A stretch of DNA of 64,000 bases from Gammaproteobacteria bacterium (GTDB lineage: Bacteria > Pseudomonadota > Gammaproteobacteria > Chromatiales > Chromatiaceae). The DNA is taken from contig JASJCU010000013.1 of the NCBI GenBank assembly GCA_030065815.1, positions 1 to 64,000 of the forward strand, in the 5' to 3' direction. Made by a program: the position numbers and the translations under genes. The stretch's first letter is position 1. Each line of letters starts with the position of its first letter. Shown one piece after another: positions 53,220-64,000 of this stretch. The notes beneath the pieces are model-generated. The model ran no database searches and was not told the origin of the DNA. It saw only the letters and a list, made by a program, of their open reading frames with translations.

Positions 53220-54389
53220 TCAATCGCGGCGCAGCGCGTCGTCGACCGCGATGGGTGTCGGGAAGCGCAGCACCACGAGGTACGACGAGACCAGGAACGT
53301 CAGCAGCGTCGTCAGCTGGATCAGGTACGACGCGGCACTGCCGATGACCTGGTTCTGCTGCGCCAGGACCGCCAGCAGCAGCGAGAACTCGCTCATCTGG
53401 CCGAGCCGGTAGCCGACCTCGTGCGACCGCCTCTCGGATTCGCCGGTGCGCAACAGCAGCCAGCGGAATACCGGCGGCTTCAGCACCATCAACACCGCCG
53501 CCAGGGTCAGCGCGGGCAGGATGACCTCGTCCAGCAACGCGACCTCGAACCCCGCACCGAGCGAGAAGAAGAACAGCACCAGGAAGAAGTCCCGCAAGGG
53601 CTTCAGACTCTCGGCGATGAACAGCGAGATCGGGCTCGACGCCAGGACGACGCCGGCGATGAACGCGCCGATCTCGGCCGACAGCCCGACCAGCGCCGCG
53701 AGCTCGGCCATGCCGAGGCACCAGCCGATCGTCATCAGAAAGATGTATTCATGGATCTTGTCGAACTTGCGGATCAGGCGGATCAGCACGTAGCGCTCGA
53801 ACATCCACGCGAAACCGATCAGCACGGGCAGCGCGACCAGCGTCTTCATCAGATCGCCGACGTCCAGGCCGCCCTGCGGCGAGCCCTGCACGACCAACAG
53901 CAACACGATCGCTATCAGGTCCTGCAACAGCAGGATGCTGATGATGACCTCGCCGGTGCGCTGGTGGTGCAGTATGGTCGTCGGCAGCAGCTTCAGACCG
54001 ACGATCGTGCTGGAGAACGTCGCTGCCGCACCGACCAGCAGCGCCTCCGTCACCGTGAAGCCAAACGCCAGGGACACCGCGACGCCGGCCAACATGAACA
54101 CGATCGAGCTCAGCAACGTGACCTGCGTGGTCTTGCTGACCATGCGCATCAATTCCTGGGGCTGCAGGTTCAGGCCGAGCAGGAACAGCAGGAACATGAT
54201 GCCGAACTCGGAGATGCTGCGGACCAGCTCGGGATCGGTAACGAACCCGAGTCCCGATGGCCCGAGGACGGCACCGAGCACGATATAGGCGACCAGCAGG
54301 GACTGGCGCGCATACAAGGCCACCGTGGCGAATGCCGCGGCACCGGTGAACACCAGAAAGATGGTGAAGACGATCGGGTCCTGTTGCAT
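53220..54389 (-). CDS. monovalent cation:proton antiporter-2 (KefB/RosB-like) family protein without TrkA-N domain
   Basis: AYIVLGAVLGPSGLGFV...ISEFGIMFLLFLLGLNLQPQELMRM...GLSAEIGAFIAGVVLASSPIS. Confidence 0.88.
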   Translation of the reverse strand: MQQDPIVFTIFLVFTGAAAFATVALYARQSLLVAYIVLGAVLGPSGLGFVTDPELVRSISEFGIMFLLFLLGLNLQPQELMRMVSKTTQVTLLSSIVFMLAGVAVSLAFGFTVTEALLVGAAATFSSTIVGLKLLPTTILHHQRTGEVIISILLLQDLIAIVLLLVVQGSPQGGLDVGDLMKTLVALPVLIGFAWMFERYVLIRLIRKFDKIHEYIFLMTIGWCLGMAELAALVGLSAEIGAFIAGVVLASSPISLFIAESLKPLRDFFLVLFFFSLGAGFEVALLDEVILPALTLAAVLMVLKPPVFRWLLLRTGESERRSHEVGYRLGQMSEFSLLLAVLAQQNQVIGSAASYLIQLTTLLTFLVSSYLVVLRFPTPIAVDDALRRD

Positions 54390-54443
54390 CGCCCGCTGCC
54401 GCGCTCCTCGAGTACACGACGCACGATAGCAACTCGGCAATGA

Positions 54444-54473
54444 CAAAAAAACACCCGCCGTGCCGGCGGGTGT
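54444..54473 (-). terminator. rho-independent terminator
   Basis: aaaaaaACACCCGCCgtgccGGCGGGTGT; U-tail on the minus strand, downstream of the 54497..54763 gene. Confidence 0.8.
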
Positions 54474-54496
54474 CGTCGTGCGCTACAGCCGTTAAG

Positions 54497-54763
54497 TCAG
54501 CGTTGTTTGGCGGCCTGCGCCGGCTCGGCGGCCGCCGACAGGTCGACGGCCTTGCGGCCGCGCGCGAGCTTGCAATGACTGCTGACCTGCCGGCCATCCT
54601 TGCGCACATAGCCCTGCACCCAGGTACACGAGCTGTCACTGGCGCAGACGCTCTCGCTCATACCCTTGCAGTGGCTCGGAGCCGCGGACGCGGACATGGC
54701 GACGAAGCCGCCGAACAGCAGCGCGGCAGGTGCGAGGAATCGGTAGGAATTGCGGATAGACAT
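54497..54763 (-). CDS. small exported Cys-rich protein (88 aa)
   Basis: Signal peptide-like MSIRNSYRFLAPAALLFGGFVAMSASAAP, then CKGMSESVCASDSSCTWVQGYVRKDGRQVSSHC; followed by a strong terminator. Confidence 0.7.
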   Translation of the reverse strand: MSIRNSYRFLAPAALLFGGFVAMSASAAPSHCKGMSESVCASDSSCTWVQGYVRKDGRQVSSHCKLARGRKAVDLSAAAEPAQAAKQR

Positions 54764-54852
54764 GGTGTTCTCTCCCTAGAACATGGTGACGACATCGATC
54801 CTGATGTCGACGCCGAGTCTAACCCGACCGCCGTCGGACACTCAAGGCCCGG

Positions 54853-55596
54853 TCACCGCGGGCAGTCGGCGTCGCAGGGAATGCCGTCGGTCCAGATCGC
54901 GCCCAGCAGTTTCGCCCCGTCCAGGCGCGCGCCGCCGAGCCTGGCACCGCCGAGATCGGCGAAACTGAGATCCGCACCGCTGAGGTCGGCATTGGTCAGG
55001 TCGGCGTGGCGCAACGTCGCACCGAGCAGTACGCTGGTCGTCATCGATGCATACGACAGGTCGGCACCACTGAGGTCGGTGTAACGCATGTCGGCGCGGT
55101 CGAGCTTGGCTGTCGACAGCTTGGCGGCCATCAAACGGGTATTGGCGAGACGGGCACCGCTGAGGTCGCCGCCGACCAGCTCGAGGCGCGAAAGATCGCA
55201 GCCCTCGAGAAAGACCCCGGGCGCCGGCGCGGCACTGCAATCCCGCTGCGGTTGGCCGTCGCCGGATCCGACCCACATGACGCCACCGATCAGGCCGACG
55301 ATCAGCACCGCCGCGACCGTCATCGTGCGCAGCGCACGTTGGCGATCGCGCCGCTGCCGGTCGTTGTCGTCGTCTGCAGGCATATCGCCGGCGCTGCGCA
55401 TCTGCAGCGGCACGACCTCGTCGACGCTGCCGAGGCGTTGCCAGTCCTCACGATCCAGGCTCACCTCGTCGTCGAATCCGAGCCGGCCGTCGAGCACGAA
55501 GTGGCGGACCTTGGTGCTCGAGAACGGCCCACGCACGACGCTGCCACGCCGTACGAACCATGCCAATCCGCTGCCTTTTGCGCCATGCCCCGACAT
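54853..55596 (-). CDS. pentapeptide-repeat membrane protein with N-terminal GYF_2-like domain
   Basis: GLAWFVRRGSVVRGPFSSTKVRHFVLDGRLGFDDEV (GYF_2-like), one TM, then ADLSGADLSFADLGGARLGGARL pentapeptide repeats. Confidence 0.82.
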   Translation of the reverse strand: MSGHGAKGSGLAWFVRRGSVVRGPFSSTKVRHFVLDGRLGFDDEVSLDREDWQRLGSVDEVVPLQMRSAGDMPADDDNDRQRRDRQRALRTMTVAAVLIVGLIGGVMWVGSGDGQPQRDCSAAPAPGVFLEGCDLSRLELVGGDLSGARLANTRLMAAKLSTAKLDRADMRYTDLSGADLSYASMTTSVLLGATLRHADLTNADLSGADLSFADLGGARLGGARLDGAKLLGAIWTDGIPCDADCPR

Positions 55597-55680
55597 CGAC
55601 TCCCCCGCCGGACCCCATCCATTGCAGTTATCGGCGCCACGGCCGATAACTTGCGAACCAGCGGCAATGACCCATCGAGC

Positions 55681-56817
55681 GTGAAGATTCCCGAGACATT
55701 GCAGCCCCTGCTCGCGTCGGCCCAGCGCGACATTCCGTCGCTGCTCAAGCAGCTGCAGGTCGGCCAGGTCCTGCCGGCGACGGTGCTGGCACAGCTCAAA
55801 CCGAACGTCGTGCGCCTGCAGCTCGCGACGATCGCACTGTTGGCGCGCACGCCGATCCCGCTCGACACCGGCTCGCAGCTCAAACTGCAGGTCGTCAGCA
55901 AGACCCGGGTGCCCGAACTGCAGATCCTGCGCGACGCCCGGACCGACACCACCCCGGTCACGCGACGCGCGCGCTCACGCGCGCTGCGCACCGCAGTCGC
56001 GCGCCAGCTGCCGCCGGCCGACGTCCGCCAGCGCGTGGCCGAGCTGAAGACTGCGGCGGCGAGCCCGCGTGAGTCGACGGCCGTGCAACGCTTCGAAGCG
56101 GTGCTGCGCGACGCCGGCATCCGACCGGCGCAGGCCACGCCACAGGCGATACAACGCGCCGTCGCGAACAGCGGCGTGTTTCACGAGGCGCGACTGCAGG
56201 CCCACGCTGCCGTACCGCACGAGGACGTCAAGGCCCGCCTGCTGCAGCTCCTCAAGGTGTTCACCGCCGAAGCGCGGTCGACGCCACGCCCGGCGGCGCC
56301 GCCGGCCGATGGCGACACACCGGCGCAGGGCCGCCCGCAGCCCGCCGAATCACTACTGCTGCGCCTGGTGCGACTGGTCGAGGCGAGCGTCTCGCGCATC
56401 CAGCTGCAGCAGACCGCCGCTCTCCCGGTCGAGGACTCGCCCCGTCAGGCCTGGCAGGTCGACCTGCCGGTGCAGCTGCCCGACGGCAGCGACGACGTGC
56501 AGTTGCGCATCGAGCGCGAGACCGGCGCCGACGGCGATGGCGACGGCGACGGCTGGTCGGTGAACCTGGTATTCGATTTCGACACGATCGGTCCGCTGCA
56601 GTGCCGCATAGGCCTTGCCGGTGACCGCGTCGCGACGACCTTCTGGTGCGATCGCGCATCGACCCACAGCCGTGTCGAGCAGCGCCTGCCGGTACTGCAG
56701 AAGGCGTTCGAGGCCCAGGGGCTCGAAGTCACCCACCTGGCCGGCGTGCTCGGCCATCCGGCCGAGCCGCTGATGACCGTGCCGCTGCCGGACAGCCTGC
56801 TCGACGAGCGCGCCTGA
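55681..56817 (+). CDS. fliK: flagellar hook-length control protein FliK-like; start uncertain (GTG 55681 or ATG 55585)
   Basis: C-terminal WQVDLPVQLPDGSDDVQLRIERE...WSVNLVFDFDTIGPLQCRIGLAGDRVATTFWCDRASTHSRVEQRLPVLQKAFEAQGLEV (Flg_hook family). Confidence 0.78.
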   Translation: MKIPETLQPLLASAQRDIPSLLKQLQVGQVLPATVLAQLKPNVVRLQLATIALLARTPIPLDTGSQLKLQVVSKTRVPELQILRDARTDTTPVTRRARSRALRTAVARQLPPADVRQRVAELKTAAASPRESTAVQRFEAVLRDAGIRPAQATPQAIQRAVANSGVFHEARLQAHAAVPHEDVKARLLQLLKVFTAEARSTPRPAAPPADGDTPAQGRPQPAESLLLRLVRLVEASVSRIQLQQTAALPVEDSPRQAWQVDLPVQLPDGSDDVQLRIERETGADGDGDGDGWSVNLVFDFDTIGPLQCRIGLAGDRVATTFWCDRASTHSRVEQRLPVLQKAFEAQGLEVTHLAGVLGHPAEPLMTVPLPDSLLDERA

Positions 56818-56818
56818 C

Positions 56819-57205
56819 GTGAAGCGCGATGATCGCATCGTCGCCGGCGAGCACGATATCGCGATCGCGCTGCGCTACGACGGCAGCAACGCGCCACGGG
56901 TGACCGCGAAGGGTGAACAGCTGCTCGCCGAGCGGATCGTCGATGCCGCCGAACAGGCCGGGGTGCCGCTGTACCCCGACGCCGAACTCGCGATGGTGCT
57001 GTCGCAGGTCCCGATGGGCGACGAGATACCGGACAATCTCTACAAGGCGGTCGCCGAGGTCATCGCGTTCGCCTACATCCTCGCCGGCAAGTTTCCGCAA
57101 GGCTTCCAGCCGGCGGACGACGCCGACGTAACATCGCCGTCGGCGCCGACGCGCTCGGCCGTCGATGACGACAGCGGTGCCGATCCCGACGGCGACCGTC
57201 GCTAG
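56819..57205 (+). CDS. FlhB-like cytoplasmic-domain protein (EscU/YscU/HrcU family, FhlB type)
   Basis: IALRYDGSNAPRVTAKGEQLLAERIVDAAEQAGVPLYPDAELAMVLSQVPMGDEIPDNLYKAVAEVIAFAYIL. Confidence 0.88.
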   Translation: MKRDDRIVAGEHDIAIALRYDGSNAPRVTAKGEQLLAERIVDAAEQAGVPLYPDAELAMVLSQVPMGDEIPDNLYKAVAEVIAFAYILAGKFPQGFQPADDADVTSPSAPTRSAVDDDSGADPDGDRR

Positions 57206-57534
57206 CCTGCCCGATGCATGAACGTTCGCAGGGGGAGCGGCCTGCGCCGCCGTGGCGGCGCCGGCTTGGAGCAGGCATCGTGACGGCAACCATGGCTTGA
57301 GCGAGGGCCGGGTCGCAGCGAGCAAGCAGCCGTCGGCATCCACACGGCACAGCGCCGGGCTCACACGGCAACTCACAGCCGTTCGCAGACGCTGACGCAA
57401 ACCGGCTCGAATCCGATACTTTTGGGGTTGGCGCTGTCCGGCTCATGCGACATGCAGGCGAGCGGCGCCGCGGTGCGGCCGATGCTGCGACCCACCTGGG
57501 CAGGTTCGCTGCCTGCGAGGTCGTCGCCCGCCCG

Positions 57535-60638
<3,104 letters not shown>

Positions 60639-60684
60639 GGCGCCCTCCGTACCGCCTCGCTCGCCGTCGGCCGGCCGCCCGCCT

Positions 60685-63600
60685 TCACACCGCTGCCAGC
60701 GCCGCGGCCTCTTCGACGTCGACGGCGACCAGCCGTGACACGCCGGGCTCATGCATGGTCACGCCACTGAGCTGCTTGGCGATCTCCATCGTCACCTTGT
60801 TGTGGGTGATGAAGATGAACTGTACGTGCTCCGACATCTCGCTGACCAGCGCCGAGTAGCGGCCGACGTTGGCGTCGTCGAGCGGGGCATCGACCTCGTC
60901 GAGCATGCAGAACGGCGCCGGGTTCAAGCGGAAGATCGCGAACACCAGTGCGACCGCCGTCAACGCCTTCTCACCACCCGACAGCAGGTGGATGCTGCTG
61001 TTGCGCTTGCCCGGCGGGCGAGCCATCACCGTGACGCCGGTGTCGAGCAGGTCCTCGCCAGTCAGCTCGAGATACGCATGGCCGCCGCCGAACAGCTTCG
61101 GGAACAGCTCCTTGAAGCCGCTGTCGACGCGGTCGAAGGTCTCCTTGAAGCGCGTGCGCGTCTCGCGATCGATCTTGCGGATCGCCTCCTCGAGCGTCGC
61201 CAGCGACTTGCTGACGTCGTCGTGCTGGCTGTCCAAGTAGGTCATGCGCTCGCTCTGTTCCTTGAACTCCTCGATCGCCGCGAGATTGATCGGCCCGAGG
61301 CGCTGGATACGGTTGGCGATCGACTCGACGCGTTGTTGCCAGCCCTCGATCGCGGCGTCTTCGGGCATCTCGTCGTGCAGCTGCTGACGCTCGAAACCGG
61401 TCTCGGCGAGCTGTTCCTCGAGCGTGCTGCTGCGGACCAGGATCTCCTGGCGCTTCATGCGCGATTGATCGAGGCGGCTGCGCTCGTCCTGCACGCGCTG
61501 TTCGACCTCGTGACGCGAGCGGTCGAGCTCGCGCAGCTCGTGGTCGATCGCCTCCAAGCCCTTGCGCGCGTCGACCAGTTGCGCCTCGACCTCGGCACGC
61601 GCCTGCAGCTGCTGTTCGAGGCGTACCTGCTGCTCGCCGATCGGTGCCTTGCCGGCCTCGAGGCCCGATTCGAGGTCGTGACAGCGCCGTTCGAGCAACG
61701 CCAGCTGCTCGGCCATGCGGTCGATTCCAGAACGCAGCGAATCCTCCGACGTGCGCATCGATTCGACGCGCAGCGCGATCTCGTGGACCGTGTTGCGCGC
61801 CTCGGCGGCGACGCCGCGCGCCTGGTCGAGCGCGTCGCGCAGGGCATCGCGACGCTGCACCAGCGATTCGCGCTGGCGACCGAGATCCTCGATCGACGCG
61901 AGCGCCGCGTGCAGTCGCTGGCGTGCCGATTCCATGTCGGCGCCGCCCTGCGCGATCTGCTGCGTGATGTCACCGGCGTCCTTCTGCAGTCCCTCGAGGC
62001 GGTGGCGGATCTGCTCGGCACGCGCCTGTTTGCCGCTGAGCAGCGCGCGGACCTCGGCGACGACGCGCTGCGCGGCCTCGAGCTCACGCTGCTGCGCCTC
62101 GCGCGCCTGTTCGGCCTCGACCAGGGCCTGCCGGTCCTCGGCGAGTCGCTTGGCGAGGCCGTCGACGTGCGGCTCGAGCTCGGCCTGGCGCTGGGTCAAC
62201 TCGCGGATCTCCTGTTCGCGTGCCAGCACGCCGGCGCGCGCATCCGCACCACGCTGCAGGCTCACCCAGCCGCGACCGACACGCAGCCCATCCGGTGTCA
62301 CCAGGCACGCGCCGGGGGCCAGCCCATCGCGCCGGCGCAGGGCCTCGTCGAGGCTGTCCGCGATGTGCATGTTGCTCAGCAGGTGGGTCAAAGCGGCCGA
62401 ACCGCGGACCTGCTCGGCGAGCGTCCCCGGGGCCGCCGCGACGGCGCCGTCACCGCTCTCGATCAGTGTCAGGTTGCCGCGCTCGATCGCCTGCAGGTCA
62501 TCGCTCGACGCCGCGAGGTCGTCGACGACCACCGCCTGCAGGTGTTCGGCGAGCACGACCTCGGCGGCCTGCTGCCAATCGGGCGACACGTCGAGCGTCT
62601 CCAGCACGCGTCGGGCCGCGCCCAGGCCGTGGCCGTCGAGCCAGCGCTCGACCGCCTCGTCGCCGGCGCCGCGTGCGGCCTGCTGCAGCGCCTGCAGCGA
62701 CGCCAGCCGACCACTGAGCGTCTGCGCCTCGGTGCGCGCCGCGGCCAGCTCTTCCTGGGTGTGCTGGCTGCGTTCACGCAGGCCGGTGATCGCCGCGACC
62801 CGCGACTCGACGCGCTCGCGCACGCCCAGCAAGCCGGCCTCGCCCTCGGCCTCACGGCGCTGCAGCTCGACGATCTCGGCCTGCAGCGAGACATCCGACA
62901 ACTGCCGCTGCTCGTCGTCGTTGCGCGCGAGGCGGCGCTTGAGCTGGGTCTCCTGCTCCTCGAGGTGATTGATGCGGGTGCGCTCGACCTGAGCCTGCTG
63001 CGCCGGCTCGTTGGCATGCTGGTTGAACTGGTCCCATTCGGTCTGCCAGGCCTGCATCTCCTGCTCGGCGCGCTGCAGCTCGGCCGCCGAGGTGTCGGCG
63101 GTCTCGCGCGCCTGGGCGAGCATCGGCTGATCGCGTTCGAGTTCGCCGGCCAGTTCGGCGAGGCGGCCGCTGTCCTCGGCGCTGAGGTTGCGCGCCTGTT
63201 CCAGCGACTGGCGCGCCTGGTTCAGGTCGGCCTCCTGTTGGCGGCGCGCCTCGCGCGCGTACTGGATCGCCTCTTCGAGGCGCGCGATCTCCGAACCGAC
63301 GGCGTAGAAGCGCCCCTGCACCTCGTTGAAGCCGTCGTTGGCGTCGGCGTGCGCGGCGCGCTGCTCCTCGATCCGCGCCTCGATGTTGCGCTGTTCGGCG
63401 ATTGCCGACTGCAGGCGGTTCTCCTGTTCCGCTATCTTGCGGTCGCGTCTGTCGATGTCGTCGCGCATGTCGTCGAGACCCAGCACCAGCAGCTCGGCAC
63501 GCACGCGACGCTCCTCGTCGCGGTAGGCCTTGTATTTCTCGGCCGTCGCCGCCTGGCGCTCGAGGTGGCGCAGCTGCTTCTGCACCTCCTCGCGCAGGTC

Positions 63601-64000
63601 GTCGAGGCGTTCGAGGTTCTCGCGGGTGTGCGAGATACGGTTTTCGGTCTCGCGCCGCCGCTCCTTGTACTTCGAGATCCCGGCGGCCTCCTCGAGATAG
63701 ACGCGCAGGTCTTCCGGACGCGCCTCGATGATCCGCGAGATCATGCCCTGCTCGATGATCGAGTAGCTGCGCGGGCCGAGACCGGTACCGAGGAACAGGT
63801 CGGTGATGTCGCGCCGCCGGCAGCGCACGCCGTTGAGGAAATAGATCGACTGGCCGTCACGCGAGACCTGGCGCTTGACCGAGATCTGGCTGTACTGCGC
63901 GTACTGACCGCCGACGCTGCCATCGGCGTTGTCGAACACCAGCTCGATGGTCGCGGTACCGACCGGTTTGCGGCTGCTCGAACCGTTGAAGATGACGTCG
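60685..64000 (-). CDS. smc: chromosome segregation protein SMC (5' end beyond right edge)
   Basis: Frame open to the window end (DVIFNGSSSRKPVGTATIELVFDNADGSVGG...); signature LLSGGEKALTAVALVFAIFRLNPAPFCMLDEVDAPLDDANV. Confidence 0.97.
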   Translation of the reverse strand, partial: DVIFNGSSSRKPVGTATIELVFDNADGSVGGQYAQYSQISVKRQVSRDGQSIYFLNGVRCRRRDITDLFLGTGLGPRSYSIIEQGMISRIIEARPEDLRVYLEEAAGISKYKERRRETENRISHTRENLERLDDLREEVQKQLRHLERQAATAEKYKAYRDEERRVRAELLVLGLDDMRDDIDRRDRKIAEQENRLQSAIAEQRNIEARIEEQRAAHADANDGFNEVQGRFYAVGSEIARLEEAIQYAREARRQQEADLNQARQSLEQARNLSAEDSGRLAELAGELERDQPMLAQARETADTSAAELQRAEQEMQAWQTEWDQFNQHANEPAQQAQVERTRINHLEEQETQLKRRLARNDDEQRQLSDVSLQAEIVELQRREAEGEAGLLGVRERVESRVAAITGLRERSQHTQEELAAARTEAQTLSGRLASLQALQQAARGAGDEAVERWLDGHGLGAARRVLETLDVSPDWQQAAEVVLAEHLQAVVVDDLAASSDDLQAIERGNLTLIESGDGAVAAAPGTLAEQVRGSAALTHLLSNMHIADSLDEALRRRDGLAPGACLVTPDGLRVGRGWVSLQRGADARAGVLAREQEIRELTQRQAELEPHVDGLAKRLAEDRQALVEAEQAREAQQRELEAAQRVVAEVRALLSGKQARAEQIRHRLEGLQKDAGDITQQIAQGGADMESARQRLHAALASIEDLGRQRESLVQRRDALRDALDQARGVAAEARNTVHEIALRVESMRTSEDSLRSGIDRMAEQLALLERRCHDLESGLEAGKAPIGEQQVRLEQQLQARAEVEAQLVDARKGLEAIDHELRELDRSRHEVEQRVQDERSRLDQSRMKRQEILVRSSTLEEQLAETGFERQQLHDEMPEDAAIEGWQQRVESIANRIQRLGPINLAAIEEFKEQSERMTYLDSQHDDVSKSLATLEEAIRKIDRETRTRFKETFDRVDSGFKELFPKLFGGGHAYLELTGEDLLDTGVTVMARPPGKRNSSIHLLSGGEKALTAVALVFAIFRLNPAPFCMLDEVDAPLDDANVGRYSALVSEMSEHVQFIFITHNKVTMEIAKQLSGVTMHEPGVSRLVAVDVEEAAALAAV

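Noticed and set aside
57244-57261. GCGCCGCC gt GGCGGCGC inverted repeat between the flhB-like gene and ligA
   Set aside because: Perfect but without a U-tract, and common by chance in GC-rich DNA; terminator role not supported.

Overview
This is a 64 kb, GC-rich chromosomal window that looks gammaproteobacterial (Chromatiales-like by synteny; taxonomy is inference). The right two-thirds is mostly conserved core: a complete 14-gene nuoA-N operon (minus strand) flanked by tRNA-Leu(GAG) and an initiator-type tRNA-Met(CAT), then secG, tpiA, glmM, folP, ftsH, rlmE, yhbY, greA, carB, carA, trxC, cnoX/ybbN, trmO, a GGDEF-EAL protein, a monovalent cation/H+ antiporter, an orphan fliK/flhB-like pair, ligA, zipA and smc (cut by the right edge). 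The left third is accessory. It holds (i) a cyclic-nucleotide cluster with a CHASE2 class III cyclase, a Crp-type regulator and an acyltransferase-cNBD-winged-helix fusion, beside a FecR/TPR/beta-barrel protein cut by the left edge; (ii) a four-gene 2-oxoacid:ferredoxin oxidoreductase operon whose last gene fuses a GltD-like flavoprotein with ferredoxin domains; (iii) a YegP plus exported TrmO/TsaA-like pair; (iv) a GH13 sucrose-phosphorylase-like plus HAD phosphatase pair; and (v) a decayed composite pseudogene next to a synteny break at the tRNA-fMet. The most interesting signals are the acyltransferase-Crp fusion and its cyclase, whose substrate-specificity residues look non-canonical, the signal-peptide-bearing TrmO homologue, a predicted carAB leader peptide overlapping a terminator-like hairpin, and a probable frameshift in a peptidoglycan-binding-domain gene. 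No CRISPR array, insertion sequence or prophage was recognised. All family calls are by eye, without database searches.
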